Assembly (NCBI RefSeq): GCF_030505395.1
Contig: NZ_CP130044.1
Coordinates: 1,101,001-1,165,000 of the forward strand
Length of the DNA: 64,000 bases
Direction of reading: 5' to 3'
DNA from: Asticcacaulis sp. ZE23SCel15
GTDB lineage: Bacteria; Pseudomonadota; Alphaproteobacteria; Caulobacterales; Caulobacteraceae
The stretch's first letter is position 1, and the number at the start of each line of letters is the position of its first letter. The position numbers and the translations under genes are program-made. Below the pieces are notes generated by a model. That model had not been told where the DNA came from, did no database searches, and saw only the letters and a list, made by a program, of their open reading frames with translations. This document shows, piece by piece, positions 44,856 through 52,185 of this stretch.

Positions 44856-45683
44856 ATGGCGGCTTTAAAACAATTTGAGAATACAGCCGGCATACCGGAG
44901 GCGCTTATTGTTGAGGATAGTCTGGCGCAGGCGCAGATCATATCGCGCATGATTGAGGCTCAGGGCTGGGCGTGCCGGCATTGCCCGACCCTGCGGGAAG
45001 CCTATGATGTGCTGAGTGCCCGAAAAAGCCACGGCCGGGCCATACGGGCCCTGTTTCTGGATGTGTTTGTCGGCGCCTATGATGCCCTGGCCCATGTCAC
45101 CCGGATGAAAACCTTTACCGGCGGGGCGCCGCTGATCCTGATGACGGCGGGTGCCAGTCATGAGACCACGGAGACGACGCTGGGCCGGGCGCGCCAGACG
45201 GCGGCGGACTTTGTCCTGCGTAAACCGTTTAAACCGGATCACATTGGCCAGATTTTTGAAGCCTGTTTCGCAATTCCCGATCAGGCCGTGCCGCGCCAAC
45301 ATATTGTGGTTATCGATGGTAATGCCGGGATAAGATCGCATATCCGGCGGATTCTGGAAGCCGACGGCTACCGCGTCAGTGACTTTGCTGATGTCGATAA
45401 TGCGGTTGAGCGGTTCGATATGGCCCATGCCGATCTGGTGCTGTGTGAGGTCATCATGCGCGGCACCGGGGGCCTGCGCGGCATGCACCACATCAAGCAA
45501 ACCTTTCCGCATGTTCAGGTGGTCGCCATGTCGGCAGGGCTTGAGGGCCGAATCAGCGGGTCACGCGCCTTAAGCATGAGCCGCCAGATGGGCATAGATG
45601 CACAACTGCCCAAACCCTTTGGCGATGATGATCTGACCGAACTGATCAGGCTGATGCTGGCCGATACGTCCTTTCTGGATTGA
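44856..45683 (+). CDS. Tandem response-regulator receiver protein (second domain degenerate)
   Basis: The 275-residue product is two receiver domains with no output domain. The first (about 15-135) has the acidic pair Glu20-Asp21 (IVEDS), the phosphoacceptor-type Asp69 (LFLDVF), Thr97 (LMTAG) and Lys123 (RKPF), all in place. The second (about 150-272) keeps Asp154 (VIDGN) but has Gly155 at the second acidic position. It has Glu198 (LVLCEVIM) in place of the phosphoacceptor Asp, Ser226 (AMSAG) and Lys253 (PKPF). The second domain should therefore not be phosphorylated and may mimic the active form. AAGGG lies seven bases before the ATG. No histidine kinase is encoded nearby. Confidence 0.82.
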   Translation: MAALKQFENTAGIPEALIVEDSLAQAQIISRMIEAQGWACRHCPTLREAYDVLSARKSHGRAIRALFLDVFVGAYDALAHVTRMKTFTGGAPLILMTAGASHETTETTLGRARQTAADFVLRKPFKPDHIGQIFEACFAIPDQAVPRQHIVVIDGNAGIRSHIRRILEADGYRVSDFADVDNAVERFDMAHADLVLCEVIMRGTGGLRGMHHIKQTFPHVQVVAMSAGLEGRISGSRALSMSRQMGIDAQLPKPFGDDDLTELIRLMLADTSFLD

Positions 45684-45689
45684 GCGCCT

Positions 45690-46058
45690 CTACCGCTCCA
45701 GTATGGCGGTCAGGTCTTTGGTGCGGGCGTCGGTCAGGCCGGTTTTACAGGTGGTCAGCACCATGCCGTACAGACTGCCGCCGGTATTTGGGTACGCCTC
45801 TAACGCGCAGGTCGCGTCACGAAAGGCAATCCACTGGCGCTGGGCGGTGATCAGCAGTTGCGTGGCTTTTGCGTCGGGCTTCAAGGCTTCGCGGACCTGC
45901 TTATAGATGCGGTTTAGCTCGGCATCGGCGCGGGCATAATCGCGACCGGCGCAGATATTCATATCCGACTGAGTCATGGCATTGTCGCAGTCAGGGGATT
46001 GCGCCAGGGCTTCAGAGGCTGAAAATACCATTATCGCCAGTGTCAGATATCGTATCAT
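45690..46058 (-). CDS. LprI-like / DUF1311 secreted protein
   Basis: The ATG at 46058 has AGGAG eight bases upstream; the 46109 start is rejected because it would lie over that ribosome site. The 122-residue protein has a signal peptide (about 1-20, ending EALAQ). The mature part is DUF1311/LprI-like: CDNAMTQSDMNICAGRDYARADAELNRIYKQV, then LLITAQRQWIAFRDATCALEA and TTCKTGLTDARTKDL with conserved Cys residues for disulfides. Family members include lysozyme inhibitors. It likely acts in the periplasm. It is convergent with the receiver gene, whose 3' end is 7 bp away. Confidence 0.83.
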   Translation of the reverse strand: MIRYLTLAIMVFSASEALAQSPDCDNAMTQSDMNICAGRDYARADAELNRIYKQVREALKPDAKATQLLITAQRQWIAFRDATCALEAYPNTGGSLYGMVLTTCKTGLTDARTKDLTAILER

Positions 46059-46150
46059 GGAGGGGCTCCTGTGGAGGGCCTGACGATAGGCCCGCTTTAC
46101 GAACGGCACAAGGCACCGTATCCTTACACATCATCAGCAGGATACGCATC

Positions 46151-46945
46151 ATGACTGGAACAATCCGCATTGGCATCGGCGGCTGGACCTATGAGGACTG
46201 GCGCGGTCCGTTCTATCCTGATGGCCTGACTCAGAAGCGCGAACTGGAATATGCCGCCCGCCAGATGACGGCGATTGAGGTCAACGGCACCTATTATGGG
46301 TCTATGAAACCGGCGTCCTACATCAAATGGTTTGAAGAGACGCCGGAGGATTTTGTCTTTACGCTCAAAGGGTCGCGCTACACCACCAACCGGCGCGTGT
46401 TGAGCGAGGCGGGTGAGTCGATCGAAAAGTTCATCACCTCTGGCATCACTGAGCTTAAGCACAAACTAGGGCCGATCAACTGGCAGTTCATGGCCACCAA
46501 AAAGTTTGATCCGGTCGATTTCGAGGGGTTTCTGAAACTATTGCCTAAGCGTCATGACGGCATTGATCTGAGGCACGCGGTTGAGGTCCGACATGACAGC
46601 TTTCGCTGCGCGGAATTTGTGCAGATGGCGCGCCACTACGGCGTCGCGGTGATCACGGCGGCGGACTCAGAGTTTCCGCAAATCGCCGATGTGACCGCGC
46701 CGTTTGTGTATCTGCGTCTGATGGGCACGCGGGAAGGCGAGGCGAAAGGCTATAGCGAGGCCGAACTGGATGCCTGGGCGGCGCGGCTTAAAACCTACGC
46801 CGCCGGGAAGGTTCCGGATGATCTCGACGCGGTGGATCGCACGACCGATGGTAAGAGTCGCGATGTCTATGCCTTTGTCATCAGCGGCCATAAGGTGCTT
46901 AATCCGGCGGCGGCCATGGCGTTGATCGACCGCGTGAAGGGCTGA
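46151..46945 (+). CDS. DUF72 family protein
   Basis: The ATG at 46151 has AGGA eight bases upstream; the longer version from 45869 runs antisense over the LprI-like gene and is rejected. The 264-residue product is a TIM-barrel DUF72 protein: RIGIGGWTYEDWRGPFYPDGL near the N-terminus, LEYAARQMTAIEVNGTYYG, and FVFTLKGSRYTTNRRVL. VEVRHDSFRCAEF lies near 142-154. Members are widespread and are sometimes found with sugar or radical enzymes, but their reaction is unknown. The gene is followed by several dispersed repeats. Confidence 0.88.
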   Translation: MTGTIRIGIGGWTYEDWRGPFYPDGLTQKRELEYAARQMTAIEVNGTYYGSMKPASYIKWFEETPEDFVFTLKGSRYTTNRRVLSEAGESIEKFITSGITELKHKLGPINWQFMATKKFDPVDFEGFLKLLPKRHDGIDLRHAVEVRHDSFRCAEFVQMARHYGVAVITAADSEFPQIADVTAPFVYLRLMGTREGEAKGYSEAELDAWAARLKTYAAGKVPDDLDAVDRTTDGKSRDVYAFVISGHKVLNPAAAMALIDRVKG

Positions 46946-46964
46946 CGGTTCGTGTGGTTGGAAG

Positions 46965-47022
46965 AGCCCCCACCACCATTTCGCTATCGCAAAGCGGTCC
47001 CCCTCCCCATTAAAATGGGGAG
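46965..47022. repeat. GC-rich dispersed repeat (inverse orientation)
   Basis: CCCCCACCACCATTTCGCTATCGCAAAGCGG is followed by TCCCCCTCCCCAT-TAAA-ATGGGGAGA. The inner palindrome CTCCCCAT/ATGGGGAG is perfect. This is the CCTCC...CCTCCCC form of the family seen at 9276 and 47051. Confidence 0.62.
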
Positions 47023-47024
47023 AT

Positions 47025-47116
47025 ATAAGTAAGAGTGAGAGCCTACTTCATACTCCTCCAACTTGTTGGGGGAGGTGGATGGCTGAAAGCCAGACGGAGG
47101 GGAGCTTCTTACTTAT
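47025..47116. repeat. GC-rich dispersed repeat enclosed by a 10-bp inverted repeat
   Basis: ATAAGTAAGA at 47025-47034 and TCTTACTTAT at 47107-47116 are perfect inverted repeats. They enclose a GGGGGAGGTGG...CAGACGGAGGGG repeat (47051-47104). The right arm covers the stop codon of the 47113 gene. Confidence 0.6.
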
Positions 47117-47700
47117 CCTCCGCCGTAATCCGGTCGTTCCGGAGGGTGCCAATACTGAACCGGCGCGCGCAGAGGGTTTTGAGGGTCGATAACCCGCGCT
47201 AAGGGCGGCTCAGGTTTGGGCGCAGGCACCATGACCTCATCGGACAGGTCATCAATCAGGTCGTCGTCTTCGTCGCCATAGCCTTCAAAATCGTCATCGC
47301 AGGTCTTTGGCCAATCAGTATAAACGGGGGGTGCCGAAACCGGCGCAGGCGCGGGCTGAGTGGTTTTGGCTTCCTCTGCTTCGCGCATCAGCCGCAAACC
47401 GTTGACGCGGTCCACCCAGTAGGCGTGGTGTTCGGCCCGTCTTTGCGCGGTTTGTGCCGCCTCTGCCGCCTCTTGTTCAGGGGTGAGCGGAGGCGGGGGC
47501 GCGCGGCGTTCAGCTATATCGACGCGGGCGTAGAGCCGTTCGATCAACAGGCCGGTGCGCATACCGCGTTCAACCTCTGCCACGTCCTGCGGCGGGGCCA
47601 AATCCTCAAGATGATCCAGCATCCGGTCAGCAAACGCGCGCAACTTCGCCCGCCGTTCTTCGGACGTATAGCGTTCAGCCGTGTGCGTGCCGGATTCCAT
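47113..47700 (-). CDS. Hypothetical acidic, Pro/Glu-rich protein
   Basis: I do not recognise the family of this 195-residue protein. It has a helical N-terminal part (about 1-70: LRAFADRMLDHLEDLAPPQDVAEVERGMRTGLLIERLYARVDIAERR) that could pack as a coiled coil. A proline-rich stretch follows (PPPPLTPEQEAAEAAQTAQRRAEHHAYWVDRVNGLR). The C-terminal half is acidic, with DDDFEGYGDEDDDLIDDLSDE (about 134-154). No membrane segment, signal or catalytic motif is visible. It is encoded alone between two groups of dispersed repeats. The reading frame and codon use look genuine, with no other frame on the plus strand that gives a better product. Confidence 0.6.
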   Translation of the reverse strand: MESGTHTAERYTSEERRAKLRAFADRMLDHLEDLAPPQDVAEVERGMRTGLLIERLYARVDIAERRAPPPPLTPEQEAAEAAQTAQRRAEHHAYWVDRVNGLRLMREAEEAKTTQPAPAPVSAPPVYTDWPKTCDDDFEGYGDEDDDLIDDLSDEVMVPAPKPEPPLARVIDPQNPLRAPVQYWHPPERPDYGGG

Positions 47701-47814
47701 CCCCTAAGCATGGGGCAAACGGTCAGTGCGGGGATAAGTTCTCTTCTCCTCCCTGTGCCTGCGCTCAAGCAGCGAACGGGGCCGGCCTTCCGGCGGTAGC
47801 GCGCTAAAAGGCAT

Positions 47815-47850
47815 GGGGAGGTGGCGCGGCGTAGTCCGCGACGGAGGGGG
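47815..47850 (+). repeat. GC-rich dispersed intergenic repeat
   Basis: GGGGAGGTGGCGCGGCGTAG with TCCGCGACGGAGGGGG matches the copy at 9276-9329 closely at both ends. The middle shows compensating changes (GCGGCGTAGTCCGC instead of GCGCCGAAGGCG) that keep a hairpin. Confidence 0.72.
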
Positions 47851-47932
47851 ACGGCTGAGGCGAGGTGGCCTGCACCGGCTTTAAGGCATCACGCAAACTA
47901 AGGACAGTGGGTGGGAATCAGGGCGGCGCTAT

Positions 47933-47973
47933 CCCCCTCCGTCATTTTCGCTGCGCTCAATGCCACCTCCCCA
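47933..47973 (-). repeat. GC-rich dispersed intergenic repeat
   Basis: CCCCCTCCGTC, a short hairpin (ATTTTCGCTGCGCTCAAT region) and GCCACCTCCCC form the reverse-orientation copy of the 47815 element. Confidence 0.72.
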
Positions 47974-48011
47974 TCTGCGCCAAAGGGCTTGATAGGGAGG
48001 AGAAAAAGATG

Positions 48012-48060
48012 GCCCCCTCCGTCGGCTTCGCCGCCTCCTCCCCCGTAAACAGGGGAGGAG
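48012..48060 (-). repeat. GC-rich dispersed intergenic repeat
   Basis: GCCCCCTCCGTCGGCTTCGCCGCCTCCTCCCCC is followed by GTAAACAGGGGAGGAG. The right part adds a CTCCTCCCC/GGGGAGGAG palindrome. It is a third member of the family within 250 bp. Confidence 0.7.
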
Positions 48061-48275
48061 AAAAAGGCACCGACCTGTCCGTCTGCGCACGGTTCCGGGT
48101 GCAGGGCCGCGGCCCTGCCGGCTCAAAACATCGTGAACGGACGGTGTTTTAAGGTCTTAATGCGTTCCTGATGGTTGATTTTTATAATTACCATGGCTTT
48201 CTTATGGGAAATAGCACAGGTATTAAACGTACAATTTGTGCCAGCCACCGTTACTAAGTTGTTTGCGGTAAAAGG

Positions 48276-48291
48276 CGGCGTATTTACGCCG
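48276..48291. promoter_or_regulatory. Perfect 16-bp palindrome upstream of the glycosyltransferase gene
   Basis: CGGCGTA-TT-TACGCCG has 7-bp arms and a two-base centre. It sits 92 bp upstream of the start at 48383 and 30 bp before a larger palindrome. It could be an operator or part of a transcribed hairpin. Confidence 0.4.
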
Positions 48292-48320
48292 GACCCTACT
48301 TCAAGATACTGGAATTTTAC

Positions 48321-48341
48321 CTGACAAACCCGGTTTGTCAG
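48321..48341. promoter_or_regulatory. Perfect 21-bp palindrome upstream of the glycosyltransferase gene
   Basis: CTGACAAACC-C-GGTTTGTCAG has 10-bp arms around one central base, 42 bp before the ATG at 48383. The tight centre argues for a protein-binding operator of a dimeric repressor rather than a terminator, since no T tract follows. The binding protein is unknown. Confidence 0.5.
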
Positions 48342-48382
48342 CCGGTGGAGGTGCGCGTTCATTTCATATTTGAGGTCGGATC

Positions 48383-49669
48383 ATGCTGCAAGAACAGACT
48401 GTAGGAGTGGGGTCATCGGATATGACCTTTGAATTAGCTGACGTGGCGGTGGTAGCACCGCAATCCAGCCAGCGGGCGCAGTCTGCCCCTAAAATCCGTC
48501 GCGCGGCCATTATGGGTAATTTCCCGCCGCGTATGTGCGGGCTGGCGACCTTTACCCGCGATATGTATGCCTGCCTGTCGCGCGCCTTGCCCAAGGCGGG
48601 CTGGCGGGTGGTTGCCATGAATGATCCGAACGGCGCCTATGACTATCCGGATGTGGTCACCGACCAGATTGCTCAGAACGACCCTGAGGCCTATCGCCGT
48701 CTGGCCGCAAGCCTTAATGCGGACGGTATCGATGTGATGTTCGTGCAGCATGAGTTTGGCATTTTCGGCGGCCCGGCCGGAGAGTATCTGATCGAATGTC
48801 TTGAGCGCCTGAATATGCCGGTGGTGACCACCCTGCATACGGTGCTGGAAACGCCTAATGACGATCAGAAGCGCGTCATGGCAGCGCTGATCCGCGTGTC
48901 ATCGACCCTGATCACCATGGCCGAGCGCGGGGCGAAAATCCTGCGCGAGGTCTATAAGGTGCCCGATGCCCAGATCCTTGTGGTCCCGCATGGCGCGCCG
49001 TCGCGCCCGCTGGGGGATACGGAGCGATTTAAAGAAGTCTTCGGCGTGGGCGGCCAAAAAACCCTGATGACCTTTGGGTTACTGTCGCCCAACAAGGGCA
49101 TTGAGACCATCATCAAGGCCCTGCCGGATATTCTCGATAGCACACCGGACCTTAGCTATCTGATCGTCGGTGCCACCCATCCCCATCTGGTGGCGTCTCA
49201 GGGCGAAGCTTACCGCGACAGCCTGATGGATATGGCGCGCCAGTTGGGCGTCGAAGACCACATCGTCTTTGTGAACCGATTTATGGACGATGCCGAATTG
49301 ATCGATATCCTTCAGGCGACTGATATTTATGTGACGCCGTACCTGACCGAAACTCAGATCACGTCGGGGACTTTGAGTTACGCGCTGGCGCTGGGCCGTC
49401 CGGTGGTGTCGACGCCCTACTGGCATGCGGCAGAGGCGCTGGCCGACGGGGTCGGGATCATCTGCCCGTTTGAAGACAGCGCGGCCTTTGCGCACGAAAT
49501 CTCAAACCTTCTGACCTCGGACGAACATCGCGCCGCCATGTCTCAGCGCGCCTATGACTATGCCCGCCCGTCGCGCTGGAGTGCGGTTGCGAACTCTATG
49601 TCAACCGCGCCGCCGCTGATATCGACACGGGAAACATCGCGGCCGGAAACATCGCGAGAGGTCCCGTAA
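48383..49669 (+). CDS. GT4-family glycosyltransferase (C-terminus probably frameshifted)
   Basis: The 428-residue frame starts at ATG with GAGG seven bases upstream. A GT-B fold is visible: IMGNFPPRMCGLATFTRDMY (about 44-63), VMFVQHEFGIFGG (about 118-130), VVTTLHTVLETP, and in the C-terminal domain TFGLLSPNKGIETIIKAL (about 231-248). VTPYLTETQITSGTLSYALALGRPVVSTPYWHAAE (about 315-349) holds the donor-binding Glu region. The family pattern ends at ARPSRWSAVA (about residue 402). After that the frame gives a Ser/Thr-rich tail of 26 residues with no similarity, whereas the -1 frame continues with a convincing ELYVNRAAAD and runs into the next gene. A single missing base near 49589-49591 would make one protein of about 779 residues. 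Confidence 0.88.
   Translation: MLQEQTVGVGSSDMTFELADVAVVAPQSSQRAQSAPKIRRAAIMGNFPPRMCGLATFTRDMYACLSRALPKAGWRVVAMNDPNGAYDYPDVVTDQIAQNDPEAYRRLAASLNADGIDVMFVQHEFGIFGGPAGEYLIECLERLNMPVVTTLHTVLETPNDDQKRVMAALIRVSSTLITMAERGAKILREVYKVPDAQILVVPHGAPSRPLGDTERFKEVFGVGGQKTLMTFGLLSPNKGIETIIKALPDILDSTPDLSYLIVGATHPHLVASQGEAYRDSLMDMARQLGVEDHIVFVNRFMDDAELIDILQATDIYVTPYLTETQITSGTLSYALALGRPVVSTPYWHAAEALADGVGIICPFEDSAAFAHEISNLLTSDEHRAAMSQRAYDYARPSRWSAVANSMSTAPPLISTRETSRPETSREVP
49589..49591 (+). other. Probable one-base frameshift
   Basis: The glycosyltransferase frame reads GCG GTT GCG AAC here. Adding one base (for example GCC GAA) moves into the frame that encodes ELYVNRAAAD and then the whole 49729 gene. Between this point and 49729 the second frame has no stop and no ATG, GTG or TTG; the previous stop in that frame is at about 49557. 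No slippery heptamer is present. Confidence 0.65.
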
Positions 49670-49728
49670 AGCCTGAGCGCCCCCGCGACTACCTGACCCA
49701 TCCGCCGTCGTGGGAAGCCATTGAGCGC

Positions 49729-50721
49729 ATGAGCGATGACTGCGGTATTTTTCAGCACGGCAAGTTCCGGCTGGCCGATCGCAACCATGGCTATTGCACC
49801 GATGATAACTGCCGCGCTTTGTCGCTAATCGCCCTGCAATCGGGGTGGGTCGAAGAAAGTGCTACCCGTGACCGGCTGGCCTATACCTACGCTGCCTTTG
49901 TCAATCACGCCTGGACGGGTGAGCGGTTCCGCAACTTTATGGACTACGGCCGCCACTGGCTGGATGACGGCGGATCGGACGATTGCTGTGCGCGCACGCT
50001 GGAGTCCCTGATCGACACGGTTCGCTCAAACCTGCCCGATGATCTCAGGCTATGGGCCAAGGAACTGGCGCAGCGCGTTATCCCTCAGAGCGAAAACTGG
50101 ACGTCGCAGCGCTCGCGCGCCATACTGATCCGGGTGCTGTCGCGCGCCCTTGGCCATGTCGGGGATGAGGCTGATATCCGCACCCGTATCTTTGAGCTGA
50201 GCCGGTTGTTGCGCAATGGCCTGAGCGACCATAGCGACGGTGGCCATGCCTGGTTTGAGCCGCGCTTAAGCTATGACAATGCCCGCCTGCCGGAAGGGCT
50301 TATTCTGGCCGGGGAAACCTTACGCGATCAAAGCCTGATTGATGAGGGGGCGGAGGCTCTGTCGTGGTTGATGGCGCAGCAGACCTGCACCGAAGGCGGT
50401 CATTTCCGGCCGGTGCCGACCTCGCGCTTTGATCAGGGCGGCCAGACCGTGGCGCTATTTGATCAGCAGTCGCTGGAGGTGCAGGCCACCCTCAATGCCT
50501 GCCTGACCGCGTGGCGGGTGACGCAGGATACGCGCTGGAAGGACGAAGCGTTTCGGGCGTTTGCGTGGTTCCATGGTGAAAACGATCACGGCCTGTCGCT
50601 GATTACGGCGGATGGCGGCTGCTTTGACGGCCTGACGCCGGAAGGCTGCAACCAGAATCAGGGGGCGGAATCGCTTTTGGCCTATCACCTGAGCTGGACC
50701 GCCATGATGGCCAACCTTTGA
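49729..50721 (+). CDS. Glycosidase-like alpha/alpha-toroid module (probable C-terminal half of a split GT4 fusion)
   Basis: The first start codon is at 49729 and gives 330 residues, but coding similarity begins upstream: the same frame reads PRDYLTHPPSWEAIERMSDDCGIFQHG across 49690-49760. The domain shows MSDDCGIFQHGKFRLADRNHGYCTDDNCRALSLIALQ, a signature of a six-hairpin-like family found next to, or fused with, GT4 enzymes. Aromatic/Gly repeats follow (HAWFEPRLSYDNARLPEGLI). The reaction is unknown. The stop overlaps the TTG that precedes the GH130 gene. It is best regarded as the continuation of the 48383 gene after a frameshift. Confidence 0.75.
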   Translation: MSDDCGIFQHGKFRLADRNHGYCTDDNCRALSLIALQSGWVEESATRDRLAYTYAAFVNHAWTGERFRNFMDYGRHWLDDGGSDDCCARTLESLIDTVRSNLPDDLRLWAKELAQRVIPQSENWTSQRSRAILIRVLSRALGHVGDEADIRTRIFELSRLLRNGLSDHSDGGHAWFEPRLSYDNARLPEGLILAGETLRDQSLIDEGAEALSWLMAQQTCTEGGHFRPVPTSRFDQGGQTVALFDQQSLEVQATLNACLTAWRVTQDTRWKDEAFRAFAWFHGENDHGLSLITADGGCFDGLTPEGCNQNQGAESLLAYHLSWTAMMANL

Positions 50722-50744
50722 GCAACGCAGTACGGGGACAACCA

Positions 50745-52073
50745 ATGACCAATCTTAACCACAGCCCGATCGTGCTGACCGCCAATCCTGAGCGCGTCGT
50801 CTTGCGTCCGTTCTCAATCTCGGTGCAGCCTACCGGGTCGGCGCAGGGCAGCGCATCGCGTGCCCACCGGATCTGCAATCAACTGGTTAGCCTGACGCGG
50901 GAACAGTGTCAGGCCGAACTGGCCAATGTGAACCGCGACTTTCAGGGTCGCCACTGGCAAACCCGTGAAATCTTCATCGACCGCTTCAATCAGATACAGC
51001 AACTGATCGGCGGTATGGATAATCTGGATGACGATCACCGGGCGCTGATCGGGGCCTATTTTTCCCACGAATACAGTTTTGAAGCCGCCGCCGTCATGAA
51101 CCCGTCGGTTGTGCCGCACCCGGATCAGTCGGGCATGGCGGAAGGTCATGTGCGCTTTATCATGTCGCTGCGGACGGTGGGCGAAGGGCATATTTCGACC
51201 ATCTCCTTCCGTGAGGGTGTGCTGAGCGCTGAGGGCAATATTGAGCTTAAGGACGAAAGCGATTTTGTGGTCGCCGCCTCTCCGGCCAGGGATTTTGGTG
51301 CGGACGGGCCGGTGGAGCTGCGCCGTCATGCGGCCTGTAATATTTCCTCGACCGTGATTTTCCCGATCACCCGCGCCCAGGCCAACGGGCTTGAAGACCT
51401 GCGCATGGTGCATTTTCAAGATGAGAATGGCCGCTCGACCTACATCGGCAGTTACACCGCCTATTCCGGGCGTGAGATTGGCTGTGAGCTGTTTGAAACC
51501 GATGATTTCATGACCTTCCGCCTGTCACCGTTCCGCGGTGAGGCCGCGCGTCATAAGGGGCTGGCGCTGTTCCCGCGTAAGATTAATGGCCGTTACGCCG
51601 CGATTGGACGACTTGACCACGAAAGCCTGTATTTCCTGGAGAGCGATGATCTGACGGTCTGGAACTATGGCGACCGGTTCATTGAGCCGGTCTATCCGTG
51701 GGAACTGGTGCAGATGGGTAATTGCGGCTCACCGATCGAACTGGACGAAGGCTGGCTGTTGCTGACCCACGGCGTCGGGGCTATGCGGCGCTATTCGCTG
51801 GCGGCGGCCCTGCTGGATAAGGAAGACCCGCGCAAGGTCATCGCGCGTTCAACCGTGCCCTTGCTGTCGCCGGATGAGGAAACCCGCGAAGGCTATGTGC
51901 CGAACGTGGTCTATACCTGCGGCGGGATGCGGGCGGGTGAGTGGATCATGATCCCCTATGGTGTCGCCAATTCGTCGATCCGGTTCGTGACGGCGCGCAT
52001 CTCAGATATCCTGAATCATCTGGGCGTCGGGGCCGAACAGGCCAGCCAGCCGATAGTCGAGCCGGTGAAGTAG
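50745..52073 (+). CDS. GH130-family glycosidase/phosphorylase
   Basis: The ATG at 50745 is preferred to the TTG at 50718; 442 residues. A five-bladed beta-propeller is suggested by repeated blades: AAAVMNPSVVPHPDQSGMAEGHVRFIMSLRTV, YIGSYTAYSGREIGCELFET, KGLALFPRKINGRYAAIGRLDHESLYFLESDDLTVW and NCGSPIELDEGWLLLTHGVGAMRRYSLAAALLDKEDPRKVI (about 327-362). The last contains Asn-Cys-Gly-Ser-Pro and the acid pattern of GH130, a family that cleaves beta-mannosides, often by phosphorolysis. With the upstream GT4/toroid protein this suggests a mannose-containing glycan. Such triplets recur in alphaproteobacteria. No signal peptide is seen. Confidence 0.85.
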   Translation: MTNLNHSPIVLTANPERVVLRPFSISVQPTGSAQGSASRAHRICNQLVSLTREQCQAELANVNRDFQGRHWQTREIFIDRFNQIQQLIGGMDNLDDDHRALIGAYFSHEYSFEAAAVMNPSVVPHPDQSGMAEGHVRFIMSLRTVGEGHISTISFREGVLSAEGNIELKDESDFVVAASPARDFGADGPVELRRHAACNISSTVIFPITRAQANGLEDLRMVHFQDENGRSTYIGSYTAYSGREIGCELFETDDFMTFRLSPFRGEAARHKGLALFPRKINGRYAAIGRLDHESLYFLESDDLTVWNYGDRFIEPVYPWELVQMGNCGSPIELDEGWLLLTHGVGAMRRYSLAAALLDKEDPRKVIARSTVPLLSPDEETREGYVPNVVYTCGGMRAGEWIMIPYGVANSSIRFVTARISDILNHLGVGAEQASQPIVEPVK

Positions 52074-52185
52074 ATGTGAACGGCGCACGGTCTGGGTGAT
52101 GGGTATTAGGGGATTGTTTTGTTAAGGAATGTGGATCATCATCCCGCGCCAAACGCCCTCTGATTTGACTTAAGGCAGACCGATT

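Larger units (their letters stand above)
47701..48382. other. 682-bp gene-free stretch
   Basis: The longest gap of the window. Left part: three GC-rich repeats (47815-47850, 47933-47973, 48012-48060). Right part (about 48140-48382): AT-richer DNA with two strong palindromes and the ribosome site of the glycosyltransferase gene. The short reading frames here overlap the repeats and show no coding signature. I see no RNA gene. Confidence 0.7.

Noticed and set aside
46965-48060. CRISPR array
   Set aside because: The repeated units are not equally spaced, occur in both orientations and lack unique spacers of constant length; no cas gene is present.
47929-48152. Small open frames over the repeats
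   Set aside because: Products consist of repeat-derived Arg/Gly/Pro stretches, with no ribosome site.
49589-49591. Programmed ribosomal frameshift
   Set aside because: The direction fits a -1 shift, but there is no X-XXY-YYZ slippery heptamer or clear downstream pseudoknot, so a mutation or sequencing error is more likely.
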